From Desulfobacterales bacterium (GTDB lineage: Bacteria > Desulfobacterota > Desulfobacteria > Desulfobacterales > QNYZ01): a DNA stretch of 10,891 nt. Below are positions 5,127 through 10,891 of the stretch, one piece after another. The position numbers and the translations under genes were made by a program. The notes under the pieces were generated by a model, which worked only from the letters and a program-made list of their open reading frames with translations, was not told where the DNA came from and made no database searches. The stretch is from assembly GCA_029938515.1 (NCBI GenBank), contig JAOZUU010000045.1:1-10891 (forward strand). The letters are read 5' to 3'. Position 1 is the stretch's first letter. Each line of letters starts with the position of its first letter.

Positions 5127-7442
5127 ATGAATTTCACCCAGAGATCCATTTTCTTGGACCTGGTTATAATCGTGTCTGTTCTGATTTTCATCTCCATGGA
5201 AGTTAACGCAAAGGAGTCAGTAATGCCATATTCACCTGTCTTGAAACAAAAGCTACAGGATGCTCTGGCTGCCAAGGGATCGGATTACAAACCCCGCACA
5301 AAGCATCTTTTATCTGATGGGCAACCCAAGTATACCAATCGCCTGATCCTCGAAGGTTCACCTTATCTTTTGCAGCATGCTCACAACCCGGTAGACTGGT
5401 TTGCCTGGGGAGATGACGCTTTTGAAGCCGCAAAAAAACTGGATCGCCCCATATTGCTCAGTGTGGGGTATTCGACCTGTCACTGGTGTCATGTCATGGA
5501 AGAAGAATCATTCGAAGATGAGGAAATCGCCCAGTTCCTGAATGAGAACTATATCCCTATCAAGGTCGACCGGGAGGAGCGCCCTGATATCGACGCCATC
5601 TACATGGCTGCGGTGCAGGCCATCGCCGGGAGTGGGGGCTGGCCCATGACCGTCTGGCTGACACCGGATCGCCGGCCTTTCTACGGGGGTACCTACTTTC
5701 CGGCCCGGAACGGGGACCGGGGCGCCACCGTGGGATTTTTAACTCTTTTGAAGAAAGTCGGTGGCATGTATCATGACCAGCGGGATAAAATACAGGAGGC
5801 CGGCCTGACGCTAACAAAAGCTGTTCAGCAGCAGCTCCGGCCCACAGCCGGCAACCGTTTGCCCGGCCCTGAAATACTTCATCAGGTCATGGAAGACTAC
5901 ATGGCTTACCATGATCCGGTTTACGGCGGCATGAATGGAAAACCGAAATTTCCCAGCAGCCTGCCGGTTCGACTTCTCCTCAGATACTATAGACGCACGG
6001 GATATGAAAAAATACTTCATATCGCCCGCCTCACGCTGGAAAAAATGGCGGCCGGAGGAATCTACGATCATGTGGGCGGCGGCTTCCATCGTTATGCCAC
6101 TGATGAGAAATGGCTGGTCCCTCACTTCGAAAAAATGCTTTACGACAATGCGCTGTTGGTGATGGATTACCTGGAAGGATATCAAGTCACTGGAGAGGAT
6201 AATTTTAAACGGATTGCCGAGGAAATCCTGCACTATGTCAAACGGGACATGACCTCTCCCGGGGGAGCATTTTATTCGGCCACGGATGCCGACAGTTTAA
6301 ATCCAGACGGTCACCGCGAGGAAGGGTATTACTTTACCTGGACACCCGAGGAGCTGGAAGTGACACTGGGGAGTAAACGCGCAAAGGTCGTGAAAGCCTA
6401 TTACGCCGTGGGGAATACACCGAATTTCGAGGGGCGCCATATTCTGCACACACCCAAAACACCTGCGAAAGTGGCGAAAACCCTTGACATCTCGAAAGAA
6501 AAACTGCTGGAAATAATCCAGGACGCCAGGGAATCCCTCTATCAGCAACGAAACCATCGCCCGCTTCCCTTAAGAGACGAGAAAATTCTGACCGCCTGGA
6601 ACGGGTTGATGATTTCGGCCCATGCCCGCGCGGGATTGATTTTAGGCGATCGGCAGTATACCGATCAAGCGGTGCAAGCCGCGGAATTTATCCTTAAAAA
6701 CCTTTACCTGAAAGATAAACTATACCGAAGCTACAAGGATGGCAAAGCCCGCCACACGGCTTATCTGGATGACTATGCCTTTTTGACAGCGGCGCTGATC
6801 GATTTATACGAAACCACCCATGATATTAACTGGCTGAAGAAGGCGATTGAACTGGATGAGATTTTACAAGCCAATTACGAAGATCAGGAGAACGGCGGTT
6901 TTTTCATGACCGCCAAGGGCCAGGCCGATCTGATTGCCCGGGAAAAACCCAACTACGACGGGGCCGAGCCTTCCGGCAATTCGGTCGCCTTGCTCAATCT
7001 TCTCCGGCTGGGTGAATATACAACCAAAGACAGCTATCGTGTCCGGGCTGAAAAGATGCTGGCTGCCTTTCTGGGAAGTGCATCCGCCCGTCCGATGGCC
7101 CTGTCTCAAATGTTGATGGCGCTTGATTTTTATACAGACAAAGCCAAAGAGATCGTTATCGTGTCGTCGCTTGGCAAAATGGAGGAAGCGGAGCGATATT
7201 TAAAGGAATTCAGAAAAAAGTTTCTGCCGAATATGACCCTAACCATGGCCACTGAAGGAGAAAACCTCAAATCTCAGGCTGACTGGATTCCAGCGGCTGG
7301 AGAGAAAAAGGCACTCATGGGAAAAACCACCGCCTATGTGTGTGAAAAGGGCGTTTGCCTGTTACCGGCCACTGATCCGGCCCTGTTCGCGCAACAAATT
7401 GGTGAAGTAGAAAAACTTGCCCCGAAAGGGATGAAACAATGA
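5127..7442 (+). CDS. Exported thioredoxin-like DUF255 protein (YyaL/SSP411-type)
   Basis: A 771-residue protein of the DUF255 / spermatogenesis-associated protein 20 type. Residues 1-28 are a signal peptide ending VNA, so it acts outside the cytoplasm, whereas many relatives are cytoplasmic. The thioredoxin-like domain (about 70-230) carries [14 protein letters not shown], the redox-type CHWCHVM (Cys118, Cys121), and [12 protein letters not shown] with GGTYFP. The remainder is the family's helical barrel-like part related to sugar epimerases or glycosidases: [49 protein letters not shown] and DGAEPSGNS. The end has an extra CEKGVC pair (Cys739, Cys744). The true substrate is unknown. The start at 5127 has AAGGAG seven bases upstream; the frame is open from 5037 but without such a site. 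It overlaps the next gene by four bases. Confidence 0.93.
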   Translation: MNFTQRSIFLDLVIIVSVLIFISMEVNAKESVMPYSPVLKQKLQDALAAKGSDYKPRTKHLLSDGQPKYTNRLILEGSPYLLQHAHNPVDWFAWGDDAFEAAKKLDRPILLSVGYSTCHWCHVMEEESFEDEEIAQFLNENYIPIKVDREERPDIDAIYMAAVQAIAGSGGWPMTVWLTPDRRPFYGGTYFPARNGDRGATVGFLTLLKKVGGMYHDQRDKIQEAGLTLTKAVQQQLRPTAGNRLPGPEILHQVMEDYMAYHDPVYGGMNGKPKFPSSLPVRLLLRYYRRTGYEKILHIARLTLEKMAAGGIYDHVGGGFHRYATDEKWLVPHFEKMLYDNALLVMDYLEGYQVTGEDNFKRIAEEILHYVKRDMTSPGGAFYSATDADSLNPDGHREEGYYFTWTPEELEVTLGSKRAKVVKAYYAVGNTPNFEGRHILHTPKTPAKVAKTLDISKEKLLEIIQDARESLYQQRNHRPLPLRDEKILTAWNGLMISAHARAGLILGDRQYTDQAVQAAEFILKNLYLKDKLYRSYKDGKARHTAYLDDYAFLTAALIDLYETTHDINWLKKAIELDEILQANYEDQENGGFFMTAKGQADLIAREKPNYDGAEPSGNSVALLNLLRLGEYTTKDSYRVRAEKMLAAFLGSASARPMALSQMLMALDFYTDKAKEIVIVSSLGKMEEAERYLKEFRKKFLPNMTLTMATEGENLKSQADWIPAAGEKKALMGKTTAYVCEKGVCLLPATDPALFAQQIGEVEKLAPKGMKQ

Positions 7443-8254
7443 GGGTATTCATCGCCATCTTGCTGCTTGCCGGTGCCGGGCAAGTGATTGGCATTAAGCG
7501 ATCATCGCAAACCATCCACATGATCTCATGGATCGTTCTATCGATGATCGTGGTTTCTTATTCAACAGCAGTTGCCAAGGAAGAATGGGTTGTCGGCCGG
7601 TTTTCCGCCGCCACACCCGGCAATCAGCCCCCCGGTGACTGGGAACCGCTCACCTTCAAAAATATTAATAAACATACCCGCTATTCTTTAGATAGTGATT
7701 TCGGTCAAACGGTCGTAAAAGCTGTCTGCGATGGGAGTTCATCCGGATGGATCCGACATGTCCGGATCGATCCTCAAAAATACCCGATCATCGAGTGGCG
7801 TTGGAAAATCACCAATGTTTTTAAAAAAGGAGACGTCGCCCAAAAAGCGGGTGATGATTATCCCGCCCGGCTATATATTACCTTCGAATTTGATCCAAAA
7901 AAAGCAAACCTGATTGATAGAGCCAAGCACAAGACCTTGAAGCTCTTATTGGGCAAAACGCTCCCTGCCGAAGCCATCAATTATATCTGGGCCAGCAAAG
8001 CCCCGGAAGGGACCATCGTGCCCAGCCCGTATACGAAACAGTCAATGATGATCGTCGTCCAAAGAGGGTCAGCGGATTTAAATCAATGGGTCACCGAAAG
8101 GCGCGACATCCACGCCGACTACATGGCTGCGTTTGGAAAGAAACCATCGATGATTGCAGGGATCGCCATTATGACCGATGGCAACGATACGGGAGAATCG
8201 GCGATCGCGTATTATGGCGATATCGTCATGTGGTCTAAAAATAAAAAACCGTAG
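7439..8254 (+). CDS. DUF3047 exported protein
   Basis: A 271-residue protein. DUF3047 spans about residues 50-268, with the recognisable pieces [53 protein letters not shown], and [13 protein letters not shown] followed by YYGDIVMW. The function of the family is unknown. Its ATG overlaps the stop of the DUF255 gene (ATGA), so the two are translationally coupled and probably work together in the periplasm. Two hydrophobic segments lie at the N-terminus: residues 1-18 and 28-46. The second, starting at Met28 (7520) and ending STAVA, is an ideal signal peptide, but no ribosome binding site precedes it, so the upstream start is kept. If 7439 is used, export would depend on an unusually long or double hydrophobic leader. 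Confidence 0.87.
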   Translation: MRVFIAILLLAGAGQVIGIKRSSQTIHMISWIVLSMIVVSYSTAVAKEEWVVGRFSAATPGNQPPGDWEPLTFKNINKHTRYSLDSDFGQTVVKAVCDGSSSGWIRHVRIDPQKYPIIEWRWKITNVFKKGDVAQKAGDDYPARLYITFEFDPKKANLIDRAKHKTLKLLLGKTLPAEAINYIWASKAPEGTIVPSPYTKQSMMIVVQRGSADLNQWVTERRDIHADYMAAFGKKPSMIAGIAIMTDGNDTGESAIAYYGDIVMWSKNKKP

Positions 8255-8262
8255 CCCTGCTG

Positions 8263-8306
8263 CGGTACTGTACCGACTCAATATATCTCAGATATTTATT
8301 TTTTCC
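8263..8306 (+). terminator. Weak terminator-like palindromes after the DUF3047 gene
   Basis: Two perfect short palindromes follow the stop codon: CGGTACTGTACCG (8263-8275) and ATATCTCAGATAT (8283-8295). The second runs into TTATTTTTTCC. The stem next to the T-run is AT-rich and its loop is tight, so termination would be weak; this is a candidate only. Confidence 0.3.
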
Positions 8307-8332
8307 GTGTCCCTGCCAGAAATCTGAAACCT

Positions 8333-8361
8333 TTGAAAACCTAAACGTTTTCTGATATGAC
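8333..8361 (+). promoter_or_regulatory. Promoter of the GAF-LuxR regulator gene, with inverted repeat
   Basis: TTGAAA (8333-8338) and TATGAC (8356-8361) are separated by 17 bases, and TG one base before the -10 makes it an extended -10 promoter. The inverted repeat GAAAAC, six bases, GTTTTC (8335-8352) sits on the -35 and spacer, where a regulator, possibly the LuxR-type product itself, could bind. The leader to the ATG at 8430 would be about 62 bases. Confidence 0.45.
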
Positions 8362-8429
8362 ATTTTTATTAAAGTAAATATCAATCAACGGGGCCAATCG
8401 TCTGGACCTGTAAAATAACGCTCGAGGGA

Positions 8430-9506
8430 ATGTTCAACAAAATGGCTGAATATTTTCCGGAAACCATCCACCAATCAGATGAATCACTATTACAACTGAG
8501 CCGGGAACTGGATTTCTTATGCCGGGCCGGACAGCTTATTAATTCAAGTTTAAACCTTAAGCAGGTTCTGGCCGCCTTTGTCAAAGAGGTGCGGCGCCTG
8601 ATGGGTGTGGTGGGATGTTCCGTCTGGTTGATCAGAGAAGACAAGAAAGAAGTAGTCTGTCTTCAAGCCACGGGTAAAAAAAGTGACCTTGTCCTTGGAT
8701 GGCGATTACCGGTGGGTAAAGGCGTGGTGGGGTGGATTGCTAAAAACGGACAAAGTATTCTCATCAAAGATACCCGTGAAGACAAACGTCATTACAAGAA
8801 AGTGGATTCACAGACCGGTCTCGAAATCCGTTCAATCATTGGTGTTCCCATCTATTTCGAGGAAAAGACGGTCGGAGTCCTCCAGGTGGTTGACACCGTT
8901 CCGGATCGTTTCACCCCGCACCAGATGAAGCTGATGGCCGGGCTTGCCGCCAGCGCCGGCGTGGCGCTTACAAATGCTATGCTGTTCGATCGGACCCAGC
9001 AGGAAATTGCCGCTCGTAAACAGACCGAAAAAATGCTGCGAAAAAGCAAAAAGGAACTGGAAATACAATCTCAGAACCTGGAAGAATTGAATGCCGCCCT
9101 TAGGGTGCTGATCAAAAAAAGAGGTGAAGATAAAAAACAGATGGAAGAACAGGTCCTGATCAACGCCAGGAAACTGATCAACCCGTACCTTAAGAAACTT
9201 CACCGGTCAGGATTAAACCGGGACCAGTCGCTACTATTGGACATCCTTGAAGGCAATCTGAAAGATATTGTTTCGCCATTTACGTATCGGCTTACCCTGG
9301 AACATTTTGATGTTACCCGACGGGAATTCGATATCGCCAATCTTATTCGCCAGGGCCTGCGAAACAAGGAAATTTCAAAATTTATGGGTATCACCCGGCG
9401 AACGGTTGAAACCCATCGTCGCAACCTTCGGGTCAAACTGGGTATCGATAACCGCAAGATCAATTTGAGGGTCCACCTGATGGCCATGGTACTGGAAGAC
9501 TCTTAA
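8430..9506 (+). CDS. GAF-coiled-coil-LuxR transcriptional regulator
   Basis: A 358-residue soluble regulator. A GAF sensor domain spans about 26-188 (FLCRAGQLINSSLNL, LPVGKGVVGWIA, IIGVPI, VGVLQVVD, FTPHQMKLMAGLA). A long coiled coil covers about 187-245. A linker (INPYLKKLHRSGLNRDQ, FTYRLTLEHFDVT) follows, then a LuxR-type helix-turn-helix at about 295-350 (IANLIRQGLRNKEIS, RTVETHRRNLRVKLGI). The last part, HR-N-R-KLGI-K-NLR, matches a large set of sensor-LuxR proteins in Desulfobacterota that often carry PAS domains in place of GAF. No receiver domain or membrane segment is present, so it probably senses an intracellular small molecule or redox cue and dimerises through the coil. The ribosome binding site is poor: GAGGG touches the ATG at 8430 and is too far from Met5 at 8442. 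Targets are unknown. Confidence 0.9.
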   Translation: MFNKMAEYFPETIHQSDESLLQLSRELDFLCRAGQLINSSLNLKQVLAAFVKEVRRLMGVVGCSVWLIREDKKEVVCLQATGKKSDLVLGWRLPVGKGVVGWIAKNGQSILIKDTREDKRHYKKVDSQTGLEIRSIIGVPIYFEEKTVGVLQVVDTVPDRFTPHQMKLMAGLAASAGVALTNAMLFDRTQQEIAARKQTEKMLRKSKKELEIQSQNLEELNAALRVLIKKRGEDKKQMEEQVLINARKLINPYLKKLHRSGLNRDQSLLLDILEGNLKDIVSPFTYRLTLEHFDVTRREFDIANLIRQGLRNKEISKFMGITRRTVETHRRNLRVKLGIDNRKINLRVHLMAMVLEDS

Positions 9507-9515
9507 ATTGTCCGC

Positions 9516-9662
9516 ATGGAAGAAAAAGTGATCTCCAACGGTCAGGTAATTCGAATATTAAAAACCCTCATCGAGTTTGACAAAGAAGTGGCGACCTGGA
9601 CAAATGAAAATATCGATTTCAACCGGTATAAAAACAAGCTGCAGACCTTAAAGAAAATCTGA
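9516..9662 (+). CDS. Possible small protein, 48 codons
   Basis: An open frame begins nine bases after the stop of the GAF-LuxR gene and ends in TGA at 9660-9662. The product is hydrophilic, probably helical and balanced in charge (EFDKEVATWTNENIDF, RYKNKLQTLKK), and looks more protein-like than random translation. It has no clear ribosome binding site, so expression would rely on coupling to the upstream gene. Its last 15 bases overlap the end of the minus-strand gene at 9648. No family is recognised. It could equally be a chance frame. Confidence 0.4.
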   Translation: MEEKVISNGQVIRILKTLIEFDKEVATWTNENIDFNRYKNKLQTLKKI

Positions 9663-10499
9663 CTCTGTCCGATTGAAAAGCGCTAAGGCAATATCGTCGA
9701 TGATGGCGATGCTTTTCCTGAAATAATCGGTATCGCCGGCCGGGGCCCGGACCCCCTGCAGCATCAAGGTTTCTATATTGCCCCGGGTCAATAGCTGCTC
9801 AAATTTGATGGTTTGCTGCAATGCCATGACCAGCCGGCGCTTTTCACTCATCAACACCTGATACGGGGTTTCGGCCGGCATTCGACCGAGAAAATCAACG
9901 ATAAAGTCGAAGTATTCAAAAAACTCCTCGCCGGCATCGTCAAAAACATCCAGAAAACGGCATAAGAAGCGGGTACCGGGTGTGTTGGTTGCCAAATCCA
10001 AATTGGTATTTCGTAAACGGACACTCACCAGCGACTGTCTGGCCGGGGTAATGTGGTTTTCAATGGCCCGATGGACCGTTTTTTCCACCTTCCAGGTAAT
10101 GTTAAGACGCTTAATCAATTGCCTCACTTCCGAAGGCGTCGGGTACAGGTGTAAATTTCCGTTGAAAGCAGGTAGATGTATGATCGCCGAGGGCTTTGCA
10201 GTCGACAGGAGCCTGATTACGTGTTGTTCCTCGGTTATAGTGAAAGAATACCGAGCCAGAAAAGGCTCAATCTTGAGTTGAAAGGCCTCATCCGGGAATA
10301 AAAGCAAATCGACCAGGGAATCCCGTTCGGTATTGGATTCATCCAAAATTACTTTCTTTATCTTATTTAGTGATGGATTGGAAAGAATCGAGATCAGATA
10401 GGTGTAAACCGTTTCATCCGCCTGTGTTCCATCTGCCAGAAGGGCGCGTATTTTTTCAGTCAATTGTCGACAGCGGTCATTTTTTTGTTTGCTTATCAT
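9648..10499 (-). CDS. Hypothetical soluble protein, 283 residues
   Basis: I do not recognise this protein. It is a full-length frame with normal composition: mostly helical and charged, with no signal peptide, no membrane segment and no nucleotide-binding motif. Notable stretches are an acidic-aromatic block EEFFEYFDFIVDFLGRMP in the last third and a C-terminal IAIIDDIALALFNR. The start ATG at 10499 is preceded by an A-rich run and no strong ribosome binding site, so it is uncertain; no better internal start stands out. It converges on the GAF-LuxR gene and overlaps the possible 48-codon gene by 15 bases. The 392 bases upstream hold the long-inverted-repeat element, so its promoter must lie between 10500 and 10521 or within the repeat. 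Confidence 0.78.
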   Translation of the reverse strand: MISKQKNDRCRQLTEKIRALLADGTQADETVYTYLISILSNPSLNKIKKVILDESNTERDSLVDLLLFPDEAFQLKIEPFLARYSFTITEEQHVIRLLSTAKPSAIIHLPAFNGNLHLYPTPSEVRQLIKRLNITWKVEKTVHRAIENHITPARQSLVSVRLRNTNLDLATNTPGTRFLCRFLDVFDDAGEEFFEYFDFIVDFLGRMPAETPYQVLMSEKRRLVMALQQTIKFEQLLTRGNIETLMLQGVRAPAGDTDYFRKSIAIIDDIALALFNRTESDFL

Positions 10500-10521
10500 T
10501 ATTTTTTTTGCAGCCTTGTTA

Positions 10522-10679
10522 AGGGTTCGCGCAAAAATTAATTCACAATTTTAGGGGTTGAGGCGCCCGGCTGGCAAGGCGCGAAAGCGCAGCCATATCG
10601 GGATATAACGAGATTTCGCAACGCCGCCAGACGGGATGCATCGGCGCATAAAATGTGAAGTTATTTTTGCGCGAGCCCT
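10522..10679. repeat. 158-bp long-inverted-repeat intergenic element (MITE-like)
   Basis: The ends are imperfect inverted repeats of about 30 bp: left arm 10522-10552 begins AGGGTTCGCGCAAAAATTAA, and right arm 10650-10679 read from the other strand begins AGGGCTCGCGCAAAAATAAC. Inside are further paired blocks, including the hairpin GCGC-GAAA-GCGC (10580-10591) with a GNRA-type loop and an ATATC/GATAT palindrome at the tip (10595-10606). GGCG...CGCC and GGCTGGC...GCCAGAC flank these. No open frame or transposase is present. The shape fits a non-autonomous mobile element or a structured intergenic repeat. No clear target-site duplication was seen. Confidence 0.75.
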
Positions 10680-10820
10680 GAGGATCTATGGTAAATTATC
10701 TTAAGCCAATATTCATTTCATTTGAGCATCATAGACCGCCTGTTACTTGACTAAAATCCAGGGGATAGATATAGCAACCTAATAATGATTTCGCAGGCTG
10801 ATCAAATTTTAACCTGAATT

Positions 10821-10891
10821 AGGGTCGCGGAAAAAATAAATCCACCATCTTACTTGTCTTTTTGCCCGTGTTCCGCGTTACGTCGCTGGTT
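10821..10891. repeat. Left end of a second, related repeat element, cut by the window edge
   Basis: Starting at 10821 the sequence AGGGTCGCGGAAAAAATAAA parallels the terminus of the element at 10522 (AGGG, TCGCG, A-run, TAA, then a TC-CAC segment). A complementary CGCGGAA (10826-10832) and TTCCGCG (10871-10877) pair lies inside. The other end would be beyond the window. The stretch between the elements, 10680-10820, shows nothing recognisable. Confidence 0.45.

Noticed and set aside
5063..5275. Continuation of the open minus-strand frame upstream of the AMP nucleosidase fragment as its real N-terminus
   Set aside because: It is antisense to the signal peptide and first codons of the DUF255 gene and shows no similarity to the family's N-terminus.
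5560..6233. Long minus-strand open frames inside the DUF255 gene
   Set aside because: They are antisense shadows of a strongly supported coding region and have arginine- and proline-rich or otherwise non-protein-like translations.
1..10891. CRISPR array, tRNA or rRNA genes, prophage or defence island
   Set aside because: No regularly spaced repeats, tRNA-like cloverleaf, rRNA sequence, or phage, nuclease or defence protein signatures were seen on either strand.

Overview
The window is a bacterial chromosomal segment of moderate G+C. It probably comes from a sulfate-reducing-type Desulfobacterota (deltaproteobacterial) genome. That placement is an inference from the gene families: a GAF/LuxR regulator with the HR-N-R-KLGI-K-NLR signature, a C_GCAxxG_C_C redox protein, DUF3047, a DUF4242-cyclase fusion, a FecR/lipoprotein pair behind a sigma-54-type promoter, and hairpin-rich intergenic repeats. 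No rRNA, tRNA, CRISPR array, phage gene or transposase gene was seen.

Layout. Positions 1-707 (minus strand) hold a FecR-domain secreted protein followed by a lipoprotein that runs off the left edge. A near-consensus sigma-54 promoter lies upstream at 811-827. Positions 997-1614 (minus) encode a cysteine-rich C_GCAxxG_C_C protein. A hairpin repeat core sits at 1687-1748. Positions 1802-2542 (minus) encode an unrecognised exported protein built from two tandem copies of a unit of about 101 residues with conserved cysteine spacing. The 465-base divergent gap that follows holds several inverted repeats and a promoter overlapped by a perfect palindrome.

On the plus strand come an OsmC-like protein (3008-3556) and a DUF4242-class III nucleotide cyclase fusion (3767-4600). 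Next is an antisense internal fragment of an AMP nucleosidase gene that has lost both ends (about 4604-5062). A translationally coupled pair follows: an exported thioredoxin-like DUF255 (YyaL/SSP411-type) protein (5127-7442) and an exported DUF3047 protein (7439-8254). A soluble GAF-coiled-coil-LuxR regulator occupies 8430-9506 and a possible 48-codon gene 9516-9662. An unrecognised 283-residue protein lies on the minus strand (9648-10499). The right end carries a 158-bp long-inverted-repeat element and the start of a second element with a similar terminus.

How the genes fit together (inference). Several genes concern envelope proteins, thiol chemistry and signalling: FecR and lipoprotein, C_GCAxxG redox protein, OsmC, the CxxC protein DUF255, the cyclase and the GAF regulator. 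Only two gene groups look like operons: fecR with the lipoprotein, and DUF255 with DUF3047. The other genes have their own intergenic regions. The points most worth following are the duplicated exported protein, the AMP nucleosidase remnant, the sigma-54 promoter, the palindrome-overlapped promoter before osmC, and the repeat family seen up to three times.
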